From Avena insularis (lineage: Eukaryota > Streptophyta > Magnoliopsida > Poales > Poaceae): 64,000 nt of DNA. The first letter of the stretch is position 1. The number at the start of each line of letters is the position of its first letter. A program made the position numbers and the translations under genes. Of this stretch, positions 47,609 through 58,949 are shown piece by piece. The notes below the pieces were generated by a model. That model worked only from the letters and a program-made list of their open reading frames with translations, was not told the origin of the DNA and made no database searches. The stretch is from positions 188,975,189-189,039,188 of the forward strand of contig CM042697.1 of NCBI GenBank assembly GCA_023614405.1. Reading direction: 5' to 3'.

Positions 47609-48445
47609 TCATGAAATATGCCGGGCATTCGTTAGTCCAAAAGACATAACCAGATACTCATATAAACCATACCTAGTGGTGAAGGCGGTTTTTGGTACGC
47701 CTCCTCCCGGATCTTCAATTGAAGTAGATCGCAGATCAATCTTGCTGAACACCTTTGCTCCTTCCAGTTGATAAAACAAATCATTTATGTTCGGCAGGGG
47801 GTATTTGTTCTTGATAGTCACTTCATTCAGCGAGCGATAGTCCACCACTAATCTCTTGGTGCTGTCTTTCTTCTCCACAAACAGAACAGGTGCACCCCAT
47901 GACGATGAACTAGGCTGAATGAATCCCTTGTCCAACTGCTCTTTCAGCTGCTTCTTCAATTCCTTCAGCTCATCCACATCCATCTTATATGGTCTCTTTG
48001 CTATAGGTCCTGTTCCCGGCATCAGGTCGATGAGAAATGCTACTTCCCTGTCAGGTGGCATCCCTGGCAGCTCTTCCGGAAACACGTCAGGGTAATCCCT
48101 AATCACTGGCACAGTATCCTTGCTAACCCCCTTAAGAGAATTCAACTTACAGCTTCGTGGTCGCACAGCTGACTTGAATCTAATCCTCTTACCACCCAGG
48201 GTTTTGAGTGAAACAGCTCGCTGTGCACAATCTATGTGTCCCTCATGCATAGACATCCAATCCATACCCAGAATAACGTCTAACCCCTGTGATTCCAACA
48301 CTACCAAATGTGCAATGAAGTTGTGTGTTCCAATCCTCACAGTTAAGTCGCGGCATCCCGCGCTAGCTATCATATCTCCTCCAGGTGAACTCACTCTAAT
48401 AGACCTTTTCATAGACTCAGTAGGTAGCTTATACTTATCCACGGA
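47609..48445 (-). pseudogene. pol: Protease end and RT N-terminal part of the Tekay-like element
   Basis: This is the same frame as the preceding gag/protease stretch after the stop. It shows the protease second half ([20 protein letters not shown]), the linker [20 protein letters not shown], and RT N-terminal motifs [40 protein letters not shown] and FSKIDLRS. A local rearrangement follows FSKIDLRS, where the usual SGYHQ motif is not readable. The frame ends after [20 protein letters not shown]. Confidence 0.9.
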
Positions 48446-49565
48446 TTAACTTGATACGAATGAATGCGATGCACCAGTATCGAAAAGTATAAGTGCAGGG
48501 TGAGTGTTGATTGGAAACTTACCAATCACAAGGTCAGGCTCATCTGGAATCTCCTCCACATTCATGTGGTTCACTGTGGCCTTCTCGTTGTTGGTTGGCT
48601 TCAGTCCTTTCCTCTCCGGACAGTTGTCAGCATAGTGTCCCTTCTGTTTACACTTGAAGCACATCACCTCACTCATATCCTTCTTCACAAAGTTGCGATC
48701 ACGGTTGTGGTCATGTCCACCGTGTCCTCCAGAGTGGTGAGAGTGTCCTCCCTTGTGGTTGTGGTGGATGCTCCTATGGTTGTCATGACGATGCCCATCG
48801 CCTCCGTGGTGGTGGCGGTCATGTCTCCCATGGTCACTCCCTCCATGCTTGGAGTATCCATCATATGAAGTGCGAGACTTGTGATGTGAACTAGAGTGGT
48901 GATTATTGCTCTTCCTCTTCCGGTTTTCCACTTGCTTGTGCTTCCCTTCCAAGATCATGGCCTTGTCCATAAGTTCCTGGAAAGTGGGGCAAGAACCACC
49001 AAGAGCTGCAGACCGAAAGCTCATCACCGAGGCCATCCAGAATCTCTCCTCCTTTTTGCATCGTGTCAACATCCTCGTGCATAACGGGACAGGTTGTTGA
49101 ACTCCTCAATGTACTCGCCACGGTGCGATTGGTTTGGCGCAAGTTATGAACTCCTTCCTCTTCAGGCTCAGAACTCCTGAAGACACGTGGTTGGTCCTGA
49201 AACCTTCCTCAAACATTGCCCAAGTCACAGTATCCAGCGGGTGGGTGATCTGAAAAGTGTCCCACCAAGAAGCGGCTGGTCCCTCCAGTAGGTGAGCGAC
49301 ACACCTTCTCAGCATCAGTGCATCCAACAGTTACCAGATCCTTGTTGACTGAACGTAACCAGTCGAGAGCAACCATTGGTTCCGTTGCAGTAGAGAACTT
49401 AGCTGGCCTTAGCCTCAGAAATCTGGTGAGAGCATCTCCCTGAGGCTGGTTGTTTCCATTGTTGTTGTTGTTCTGAGCTTCCATGAACTGGGTCATAACT
49501 TGGGTCAGCTGTGCCTGAGCTGCCATGAGCTGCTCCAACTCAGTGGGTTGATGGCGGGGAGGCAT
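48446..49565 (-). pseudogene. gag: gag and start of protease of the Tekay-like element
   Basis: It starts at the ATG at 49565 with MPPRHQPTELEQLMAAQAQL. A capsid-type region follows in shifted frames (RFLRLRPAKFSTATEPMVA, then HLLEGPAASWWDTFQ). The frame 49072-48446 has FQELMDKAMILEGKHKQVE, a histidine-rich linker (48901-48707, 22 His in about 65 residues), and a CX2CX4HX4C zinc knuckle CFKCKQKGHYADNC at 48661-48620. Protease starts as ILFDTGASHSFVSS and meets a TAA at 48446. gag is broken at least twice near 49300 and 49100. Confidence 0.88.
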
Positions 49566-50270
49566 CTACGGTTCAGCACAGGTAATCTTAGAAAGAATCA
49601 ACTACGATAATAGGATTCTACCCATGCATATGATCAAACAACAACTAACAATAGCAGACAATCACAAGCAAGCCACACATCAACAAACAAGTGATCCAGC
49701 AACATCCCAGGGGTTATCCTAGCAGTATATACCTACTGAAATAGTTTTACAAGAGTTGGCAATGGTTAACCAAACAGTTGATCAACTAAACAACAAAAAC
49801 AGCAATCTGCCAGAACAGTCCTGCAGCGTTCACGAATTTTTCTACCTGACTTAGACTCGTCAGAAAATTTAGATGATTTTTTCACATACAGTACAGAGAG
49901 TTTCTCATCAGCCCTATTTTTTTCAGATTTTTCCCAGTTAGCAGAAAAATATGAAAAATCATACAGTACTGCTGTATCAACAGAAAACTGCAGCGAAAAT
50001 AACACAGATAGGAACCAAACTTGCCATAACTCTTTCATAATGTTTTGCACAAATAATTCCTGGGATATTGGAGTACACAAATAAGCAACTAAACACTCTT
50101 AAACTAACCGTAATTAAGTTTCACATCGATCGAGACTAATCCTAACGATTTTACCTAACGAGGACTAATTGGTGGACTTCTATCTACTTCTTGAAGAGGT
50201 TGCGGTAGGTCCTTGCACTCATGCGTTGGCGCTTCGGTCCACGGTTCAACCATGGCGGCGGAGTGTACAC
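49566..50270 (-). other. Non-coding spacer between the extra frame and gag
   Basis: About 700 bp with no domain recognised. AT-rich 49740-50160 with several stops in all frames. Confidence 0.5.
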
Positions 50271-51171
50271 TTATCCTGATCCATCACTTGAGATCTCAAA
50301 CTCCACCTCTTCTAGATCCTCCTCTTCTTCTTCACTTTCAGCTGCAACTGCAACAGCTTCATCTCCTCCACCATCATCGTCTCCATCATCATCATCTTCG
50401 TTCCCACTGTCATCATCATCCCCATTGTTGCCATCATCTCCATTGTCATCATCAGAGGGTGGATTCAGCTGTTCTTGGAGAGCGGCAATCTGGGCTGTCA
50501 TAGCTTCAATAGTTTGATCCCTTTCCTGGACGGTCCCTTGCAACTGTTGTATGTTCTGGGTGTTCTCTTGCACAGTACCATGAAGATGAGCTACGGTTTC
50601 ATCTCTGGCTATCAGGGCATTCTCCAGAACTCCCACAACTTCATGCAAGGTGTCAATCTCCTGTCCTTGGACCACCATACCATTGCTAGCAAAGTCTGCA
50701 ATCTTTTTTATCATCATCACTTTCTCAGCTAGAGCTCCATTCTCCCTTTCCATGTCCTCTATGTGCCTCCGACGGGGCGGCATGTTGTTCCTGTCGCCCG
50801 GGGTAACCACAATGTGCCCATCTTCATCACGCCTTCCATAGTCACGGTAGGGTAAATCTGCTGGCAGTAGGTGTCGGACATGATGGCAATCAAGTAGACA
50901 GGGCTTCATGTATGGCCAAGTTGATTCCAAGTCCCCAGTTGCAGTATGTCTTGGTGTATATCAGATGCACAGGGTTTGGCAAGGCGGCATCTCTGAATAT
51001 GAAGGTGGTGATCTCCCATGCATTCTCACCATATCCATAGGTGTACAGCCTTCTTCCCTTGAACATGGGCAGTGGCAATCCCAATGACTGCGAGAGCTGT
51101 GCTAACTGTCTTGCAAAGGGCATTGGTGACTCCATGGTTGTATACTCAGTCTGACTTCTCCCATCTATCAA
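50271..51171 (-). pseudogene. Extra frame upstream of gag in the Tekay-like element, function unknown
   Basis: Two overlapping minus frames, 51171-50890 and 50930-50271, lie between primer site and gag. The first has an N-terminal helix-like run (FARQLAQLSQSLGLPLPMF), an aromatic middle (WEITTFIF) and a helix-like end (GLGINLAIHEAL), a pattern that resembles a double-stranded RNA-binding fold. The second has a coiled coil (about residues 55-145, with heptad-like Leu/Ile/Val and repeated TVQE units), then an Asp/Glu-rich tail ending FEISSDGSG. A frameshift separates the two in this copy. It is not gag: there is no zinc knuckle or capsid motif, and a complete gag follows. Some plant LTR elements carry such additional frames. 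The fold idea is inference. Confidence 0.55.
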
Positions 51172-51317
51172 TTAAAAGAGGAAAGTGTGAGAATAGCATA
51201 TGGTAAGAATTTACGAGAGTGAAAGGCATAAGATGAAAGACAGAGTTAGTATAGGCTTTAATAAATCTATGGCTTCCTAATCCAATCCTAGGTCACAATC
51301 CTACAGTCGACACACGG

Positions 51318-51329
51318 GCTCTGATACCA
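51318..51329 (-). other. Primer-binding site of the Tekay-like element
   Basis: The minus strand reads TGGTATCAGAGC three bases after the 5' LTR, complementary to initiator tRNA-Met. Confidence 0.85.
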
Positions 51330-51332
51330 TCT

Positions 51333-54133
51333 TGTAACACCGCGGTTCTGAAAAGACCGTGGCTTCTATGTGACATGCCAATCCCTGGATCGGTTTATTG
51401 GCCCACAATAGAATAAGATGAATAACATAGCAAAATATCCGTGTATCATAAATAACGAAGATCCAGAGTACCATTATTACAATAAAAGCTTAGCCCAAAG
51501 CTAGCTCAAATTATTCAGGTAGCAACATAAATAAAGTAAATCCTCCATTCTTCAAATTGCCCACAAGTGAACAAGTGCCGAGTGGAGTACCGTGGCCTAT
51601 ATCGATTACTCAGAATCGGAATAACCTGCAACATGAAACGTAGCAGCCCCGAAGGGTCAATACATGGAATGTATGGAAAGTAGAGCTAGTAACGGAGACA
51701 ATAGTACTAACATCTACATGCATATTTGGCAAGTGGAGCTGTGTCTGGCTTGCATTTGCTAATACATTTGTCCTACTTTCATAAAAAGTTTTTGATCTTC
51801 TTTGAAAAGATCCCAATTAAGTTAACCCAACAATATTAAAACAATTATGAAGTTGGAATGAGCGAGAAACATGTCATGGAATCAATATTAAGCAACTCAG
51901 TTGTCCATAACCGGGGACACGGCTAATCGATTAGATTATACACCCTGCAGGGGTTAGTACACTTTACCCATGTGACTTGGCCAGCCCAGCTGCACCATCA
52001 CTCTCATTTTGGGTGATGATAGGAGAAGTCCAAGAAGAGACTGTTCGAAGTAGCACCCCAATCCCGACGCCAAGACCGTCCAACCTACCAAAATTCTACA
52101 TCTCTCGATACGCTGGTTCGAGTTACATTAACCTACTAAGTCCAACCAACCGCCCATTTCATTATTGGCACATGGTTGTACACGTAAGCTACACAATAAA
52201 GAAGCCAATCAATTTCTCTCGATACCTGGGTGCCTTTCCGCAATGAAACCACCAAAAATTACCAATACCATCACACCCAGGAGATTCATTGATTAAGTTG
52301 TTTTAGTTTTCACAAACCAATACTTTTAGAAACAAGTCTCAATGATGTAACCCAGCCCTCGTTCAACATAGCATGGCTAAGCACATCTACCAACGGTGGT
52401 TCATCTACAAGGAAAGTCCTACCACATAATAGGTCATAGCATAGCGATAGTATCATCCTACACATGCATCTACAAAATACACGACAATGCATTGAAAATA
52501 GTAGGACGATATCATGAACAAGATAGCATCTACTTGCCTTGGTTGTAGCGGTCGGAAGAACAATCCACACACGAGCAAGCGTTGCACTCGTCACAATCTA
52601 CACGATACAATTGCAATCATAAACAAACAATCCACAAGCATATGCAACAAAGATGATGCATAAAGGTATGCAAGGCAAGTGAATTGGTGCTACAGCTGCA
52701 CCACATAATCCTATTCAATAATACTACTGATTGCATGCATGGAAAATAGTTTTAGCGCAAGGAATACTATTACGCAAAAAGTAATGCTCAAAACTAGAGC
52801 TAGAACTTAATTAATTCGCTACTGGTAGTATACTGTTTGTAAAATCTTGAGAAAATTCTACCGCACAGACATTGCTATTTAGAAACAGTACCAACTGGAA
52901 TTACTCAAAAAGGAATTATAAAACTCCCCGAGTAATTAAAACACTGCAGAAAGCCACTAGACAGTTTCTGCAGAAGTTTTTACTGTAAGCCTATCTTTTT
53001 AATTCATGATGAGATTCCCCTCGTTCCACTGAATCCAGGGACATATCATACGCAATTTTTGGAGTTACAGATCTTTTTCTACGAATTAATTACTCCCAAA
53101 AGGCCATTAACCCATTTGATTAAACTGAACTAAATCTTGCTGCAAAAGTGTGAAACAATGATACAGTAAGATTCTACACGACTTACTGAATTTACACATA
53201 TTTTATTTGCAATTTTTGGTCTAGCGGTTTAATTTCTACGCAATTTACAAGTTTCTACCGAAATCTGCCAACTAAATCGATTAAAGAAAATACCCAGTCA
53301 ACTGTGTCTGTTGACTGGTCCACGTGGCTGCTGACTGGGCGCTGACTGGGCGTCTGACTAGTCAACGCCTGGGGCTGACCGGTCAACGGCTGATCTGGAC
53401 CGCTGATCTAAGATCCAACGGTCCCCAAAGATGGCGGCTGCGGACGGACCGGAAACGAACGGCGGCGAGCTCGGGACGGTGGCGGCGATCGGTTCCGGCG
53501 ACGGCGGTTCCTGCGCGGAAGAAAGCGGTCAGCGCGCGGATCGAGGCAGTCAACGCGACGACGACGCGGTGTGGCGGCGGCTGCGCGGTGGCGCGGCAGC
53601 GCGGACGGCGAGCGTCGGCGCAAGGCGGCATGGCGTGCTGGCGCGCGGGCGGCGGGCGGCGGGGTGAGGCGGCGGCGGGCGCGTACCTGGAGGCGGCGGC
53701 GCGCGGGGTTCGAGGCAGGCGGGTCGGGCACGGGAACCGAGGCGCGGGTGCGGCCTCTTATGTGGGGCCTCCTCGCGGGGTCCTACGCGGAAACGGGTCC
53801 AGATTTTTGGTCCGTTTCTTTTCCCCTTTTCGCAAATACTAAAGCCTCCGTAACTTTTCCGTACGAGCTCCGAATTAAGCGATTTTTGATCCTAAATTTT
53901 TGTAAAATAGAGGGGAACAACCTAGGGGCAAGGGTTGAGTGAAACCTCTAGGCTACAAGGGTGGACAACACAACTCCTACTAAAGCCTCCCGCAGGAGCC
54001 TCATAGTAAAATAGAATAGGGTTTAGAAAATTGCGTTTTGCCGAATCTTTTCAATCGATGGTTTTGCATAGTAAAGTATGATGCAATGGCATGAATGATA
54101 TGCAGAACCAAATCTAAAATTTGGGATGTGACA
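51333..54133 (-). repeat. 5' LTR of the Tekay-like element
   Basis: 2,801 bp; minus strand TGTCACATCCCAAATTTTAG to CGCGGTGTTACA. It has a GC-rich island at about 53440-53760, and conserved frames shared with the 3' LTR and the solo LTR at 10502-14331. Confidence 0.9.
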
Positions 54134-54882
54134 GATTATATTTAATGTGTATAAGTGAGGTTACACACATGGTTAGTTCATTAGGGTTTGAACACAATTA
54201 AAATAAAACACGAACTCAACTAGAATTCAAATGAGGAGATATATCACATAGGGGCTTGTTATTTTATGTGACTAGAGTAGAGAGTTTATATTGTGTGTGC
54301 CCACTAGAAGAAAAAGAAAGGATGGAACATGCACTTGATGTAAAATAGAAAGATGGTGATAAGGTATAATATAGCAAGATCTTGGACAGCATATTGGGAT
54401 GGATCCACACAAATAATTATACATGGGCATGAATTAAAGAATGCAAAAATAAATGGATCCCATATATCCATGCATGGTGGAAATGGAACAAGATCAAGTG
54501 ACAAGAGGCCATATCATGTTAGTAGAGAGAATGAGCTAAAGAGATATGCCCCTAACTCAATTTGGGAATTTGACAAAATATAAAATAGCAAGACTCCAAA
54601 AATGCAATTGGACATCATGGTTGCAACACACATGGTACCACCAGAGAGAGAATAGAGAAGGGTAAAATAGCGAGAGAGACAAACACAAATATCAAATACA
54701 ACTATCAAGAACCAAATACAAGTGAGATAATTTAAATGCAATGGTTTTATTAGTGTTCCATGCAAGGTGGAATGATGAACATGGGCATGATATTGTGATG
54801 ATGCAATATCTGCGTACTAGAGATATCATTAATCTTTATTTATCATGTAGCATTACAAGGGTTAGACACTTGGGATGCTCCA

Positions 54883-55797
54883 TGGGCATACGCCTCACCC
54901 GATGACTTCGTCGGCTCAACACTACCGCATTCACCTAAGTAGCTGACTACCTAAGCTAGTGAACCCTTAAAAACTCCAACCCAGTTGCAACCTAACTGAC
55001 ATGCTAGCAAGGAGATGAGATCTGCAAATGTCAGGATAACAAAATGGAACATCCCTTTTAAAACAATCAACTGCATCACGTGCACTACTTATAATTTTTT
55101 TTACAAGAGCAATGTCGTCCAATCGAAACTATACAACCTTTACATCCTATACATATTCTATGTAGGGAACCCCACTACTGCTGCCATTGAAGGATGACGT
55201 TGGTATGTTTGTCAAAGAGCTGCCGGCACGCTGGGCAACGGTGCGGTAATGCGGCCGCATGTTCCATACCATACCATCCGGAGGAACTGGTGGGCCCACC
55301 ACAATGGCCCCAGATCTACATCGGTACAGTGCAGACGCACAAGGGATAGCGCAGCCTTGGCACCTGCAACGACTTGTTGGCGCACGCACTTCCTCATTGC
55401 GCCCATGTTATGGAACTTCTGGAGTAGTCCAAGCACGCTAGAAGGAGCCTCATCCAGAGGAAACATGGCGCTGAAGATCGACACAAGTGCCGACTGAGCG
55501 CTCTTCAGCACCTCAAGCACTTGGTGAACGTGGTCCTCGCCGCTGCCAAGATGATCGCCAGTTTGGTCCATCCAGAAGAAACCCCAAAGATCTAGCTCTC
55601 GCTGGTCAGTGCCAAATAATGTCGATACGCTCCTTCTCTTCCTGCAAAATGAGATTCAAAACTACAAAACAACAACAAGTCAGTCGACAACACGGAAATG
55701 ACCCAAGGGATGGACAGTCGAACTCTGCTTACATTTTAGTTGCTCGCCAATTTGCACAAATTCTATCAAACGACTACAAGCAATCAAAGGCATCTAT
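54883..55797. other. Unassigned stretch right of the large-LTR element
   Basis: Apart from the protein fragment at 55147-55571 I recognise nothing. It is bounded by the end of LTR copy B and the CACTA terminus. Confidence 0.5.
55147..55571 (-). pseudogene. Fragment of an unrecognised repeat-associated protein
   Basis: Two overlapping minus frames (55571-55212 and 55389-55147) read as one after a frame change near 55270. Visible parts are HVHQVLEVLKSAQSALVSIF, MFPLDEAPSSVLGLLQKF, RQQVVAGAKAALSLVRLHC and WNMRPHYRTVAQRAG. It is mainly helical, with no catalytic motif and no zinc site. I believe it is transposon-derived because it is bracketed by elements, but I cannot name the family. Confidence 0.45.
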
Positions 55798-56480
55798 CAC
55801 TACAAGAATTTGGACGGTCCATGACGATCTGATATCGTCGTGGATCAATGGTAAAACGTCATAGATCACCATCCGCGATGAATTTTGCGACAAAAAAAGT
55901 CATGAACCTCACGTCATAATCTGATCCGTGACGTTTTTTATGCCTGAAAACGTCGCGGCCGTTCGTGACGTTCCTCCATTTTCGTCGCGGCAAACGGGAC
56001 AGACCCAGCCCAGGACCAACCGGTCGTGATGTTTTTCTTTTCGTCACGGTCCTCGCCACGTGGAAGGTGGCGCCGCGGACACCCGTTAGCGCCGTCAGCT
56101 GACGTCATGCCGGACGTCAGTGACGCCATCGCTATCCTGACATTTGTTTTTCATCATGGCTTGATTCCGTTAAAACCGGTTGATGACGTCATTCATTTCG
56201 TTGCTGGTGTCATCTAGTCCATTTCTGACGTCGCTTGAGCCGTGACGAATTTATTTTCGTCATGGCATGAAGCTGGCCTGCTCTAAGGTGCACCAATAGT
56301 ACGAGGACATGTGGACCTTCTAAAGAGCGACACATGGACCAATGAGATATGGGCGCGTATCTCAAACACATGACGTTCTCTTTGTCAGGCCAGAAAAGAC
56401 GATGTCATCATTTGCCTGACATTTCTGTTTTGTCAAGACCGTTGATAATTGAAATCGAGACACGTCAGTGTCTATCTGCG
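55798..56480. repeat. CACTA terminus and subterminal motif cluster
   Basis: CACTACAAGAA at the end, then repeated short motifs around CGTCA/TGACG (for example near 55857, 55911, 55930, 55966, 55984, 56042, 56223, 56255). In En/Spm-type elements such subterminal motifs bind the TNPA-like protein. Binding here is inference. Confidence 0.7.
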
Positions 56481-56759
56481 ACGGTAATATTTTCGTCAAG
56501 TAAACAACCATGATGCTTTCATTTACATGGTGATGTGTGCTGGCGTCACCCCTAGATTAAGCGGTCTAGATGAAATGACAGAAATTTCACACCATAGGCG
56601 ATAGATGACAAAAATCAAGACAAACGTTTCAGATCACATAAAATTCACATATATCACATACATCCTGACATAAGTGTTCACAGGTTAAACAGAAGTTTAT
56701 TTGCCAAAAGCCTAACAATCTTTCACTCATAAGTTTTCACATATTCACCACCAGTTCAC

Positions 56760-58930
56760 TTACCTACGCAACAGAGCTACGAATTGCTGAAGTACTACAC
56801 TTCCACGGTTTGCAAAGTTTACAAGTGCTTTTCGCGCTTCTTCCTCTACTTCTTTCTCCTTCAGCAATGTTGCAATGTGTAGACGTGGTGCCTCATTCGC
56901 TGCTCTCTCAGCCCCAATTTGCGCTTCAAGGAGAGAGTTGGTTGATAGTGCATCATTTGTAGCAGAAGCCGGTCGATGCTCAATGCGATCCACAATTTCC
57001 TAATAATTATAGAAGCAAATGTTAGAATACTACTGAGAAAATTACAAGCACATCGTATACATTTCAGAGACAAACATGGTATTGAATTGCACGAAGATGG
57101 AAAAGATGGACCTGGTTTAGTTTCTCTACCCCGAGTTGCGCTCCAAGGAGAGTCTTGGTTGGCCTTGAAGAATGGATGTCGATGTCCTCTGACAGAAAAT
57201 AGTGCATAGTTTCAATGGAAGGAGGTCGTTCATCCTCAGTGACATCTTATGTAGAAGAAGGAGCCATATTGCTTTCCGTGGTTCCCTGCGAGTTTTAGGA
57301 ATACAATCCAACATTACAAAAATAGCGAGCAATTTACATGCACGTCGTACTAATTTCAAAGACAAAGACAACATTGAAATTTAGGAAGATGACAAAGATG
57401 GTAAGTATTATAGAGGACTTACTTTTGCTTTTTGAACACTGTGATGTGGGAATCCCGGGGCGTCACAGAAAAACACATCGCTGTGATATTTTTCGTATTT
57501 TCTTATGCTATGCTTGTGTATTAGACAACGTGACTATACAAACATAGAACATAGAAGCATAAGAGGCAGTCCTGGTTAAACACAAACAGGCAGGAAAGTT
57601 GAATAGACAAGAAATTACCTGGTTCTTGGGGTCAGTCCAACAATAAACAAGCTTGCACCAGTCCACATTGTTCATGTGTTTAACAGGAGATATCATTATA
57701 ACTTGATTTAGTGGATAGGGGTCAAAAAAGTGCTTCTTTAGAAGATGTCGTTGAGTTCTTGTGTGCTTCATTAACTGGTTGTTGCAAGCGACCTGCACCT
57801 CTGGTTGTGATGCGTCCATGACAAACTTGTGCTGAAATAAAATTTGCTGCATAAGCCTTTGCATGAACAATAATGAAAAGAAAAGGGACAGTTGAGTCAG
57901 AGAACATATGGAAACTCTGTCATAGAACTCTGCTCTGACATCCGGCATATCCTTGTACTCTTTCCAGCGAGTGAAGATATGTGCACCAGTCCTGACTATT
58001 TTTGCACACTGTGTGGAGAACTTGGAAGCAATTTTTGCTGACTCTGGTTTAGTTCTTCCTGAAGTAATGACAAATGGAAGCTTTGCTCCTCTGGACATCT
58101 TATCAGCAAACTTCCCCATGTTTTACCCTCACCATAGTTTTATGATCATCATGTGTAACAATGTCTTCAGAAGGATTATGGCGAAAATCATCTACAAAAA
58201 CATATAATGTGGAGTTAGTGTTCTACTATAGTACAATGTAGTAGGTACCATTCACACAATATAATGTGCTTGCCTTGGAGAGTTGGTTGCTTTGTTGGGG
58301 CCGCTACCTGCTCGTCTTGGACTACTGTCTTCCTGCCATGGAGTGTTGTCGGCTTGTATTGGGCTGCTACCTTATCGCCTTGGGCACCATGATCTGCAGC
58401 ACTCTCAGTTCTTTGCAAAGGGGTTGCAGCACGTGGGGTTCTTGGTGGGCGTCGTGGACAACTTGGAGGTGGAAGTACTTTTGGCGGATTCCCCTTGGAC
58501 CTGGTATATCTCAATGTTTCTGTACAGGCAACTACACTAGCCAAGACGCGCTTTCGAGAAGTTGATACACCAACATCAACCATCCTTTTCCTGCTGACAG
58601 GTGTCTTCTTGTATTTCCTCTTCTTAGATTACACAATTAAAATGAAGACAATTTAGGATAATAAAAAGCACAAGATATATGGAAAATTCAGTAAGCAAAC
58701 AATTACACAACAGATGAGTAGGCAAGTAATGAGACAACATGTGTGTCATCTTCCTCCCCTTCGGGACAATCCTTAGATCCAGAGCCTTCATCCTTGCTCT
58801 TTTTACGGGATAATTCAGTTGGTGATGCATAAACAAGGGGCCTAACACCCATTTGTTGCATCCGCACATTGTTTCTCGTGATGTTTTTTAGCTTTCTTTC
58901 CTCCATGGGATGCAACTTTGGTTCTATCAT
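56760..58930 (-). pseudogene. CACTA second gene (Transposase_24/Ptta-type), multi-exon
   Basis: Exon pieces on the minus strand: 58930-about 58735 (ITRNNVRMQQMGVRPLVYA, then an acidic run); about 58625-58270 (basic KRKYKKTPVSRKR start, Pro-rich); about 58119-57910 (SAKIASKFSTQCAKIVRTGA, FTRWKEYKDMPDVRAEFYDR); and 57833-57620 (QLMKHTRTQRHLLKKHFFDP, ISPVKHMNNVDWCKLVYCW) with a good TTTCAG acceptor and CAG|GTAATT donor. The last exon, about 57000-56760 (IGAERAANEAPRLHIATLLK), looks coiled-coil. The pattern is that of the Ptta/En/Spm Transposase_24 protein, thought to bind element ends. Exon borders between 57620 and 57000 are unclear; the gene may be broken. Confidence 0.7.
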
Positions 58931-58949
58931 GAATAAACAACCCCAAGTA

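Larger units (their letters stand above)
42513..54133 (-). mobile_element. Tekay-like chromovirus (Ty3/gypsy), 11.6 kb, 3' end clipped
   Basis: Minus-strand order: 5' LTR 54133-51333, primer site, an extra frame (51171-50271), gag, protease, RT, RNase H, integrase, a chromodomain-like tail, polypurine tract, 3' LTR 45185-42513. The 3' LTR lacks about 95 bp of its outer end, and the flanking LTR copy B has also lost about 1.16 kb there, so one deletion removed both and the target duplication. Motifs ([30 protein letters not shown]-type tail) fit the Tekay/Del clade. Few lesions are seen; it is younger than its host but not active as read. Confidence 0.9.
9392..54882 (-). mobile_element. Ancient Ty3/gypsy element with ~4.5-kb LTRs, carrying nested insertions
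   Basis: Two copies of the same long sequence lie at 9392-34819 and 39959-54882. On the minus strand each starts TGTAGCATCCCAAGTG and ends GGTGTTACA or a decayed version of it. The left copy is 3', with a polypurine tract beside it at 34820. The right copy is 5', with a tRNA-Met-like primer site beside it at 39944-39956. Removing nested elements leaves about 4.5 kb for the left LTR and about 3.0 kb for the internal domain. Only relics of RT, RNase H and a chromodomain remain inside, so it derives from a chromovirus. The size resembles the LARD elements described in Triticeae (for example Sukkula), but I cannot confirm that name. The outer target duplication is not recognisable. Confidence 0.75.
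39959..54882 (-). repeat. 5' LTR (copy B) of the large-LTR element, split by the Tekay-like chromovirus
   Basis: The pieces are 39959-42512 and 54134-54882. The outer end reads GGGATGCTCCA where copy A has GGGATGCTACA, and the inner end reads TATAAGACCC where copy A has TGTAACACCC, so both termini have decayed. Compared with A, copy B lacks about 1.16 kb (A positions 18256-18814 and 33480-34084). The gap coincides with the left edge of the inserted chromovirus. Confidence 0.7.

Noticed and set aside
53324..53942. 172- and 123-codon frames in the 5' LTR
   Set aside because: Compositional frames in the GC-rich island, not conserved in the 3' LTR.
9392..54882. Naming the large element Sukkula
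   Set aside because: Sizes fit the LARD class, but I cannot compare the sequence and pol relics are present.
54883..54887. Target duplication for the large-LTR element (TGGGC against GGGGG)
   Set aside because: Only three of five bases agree and the left side is a G homopolymer, so it has no weight.
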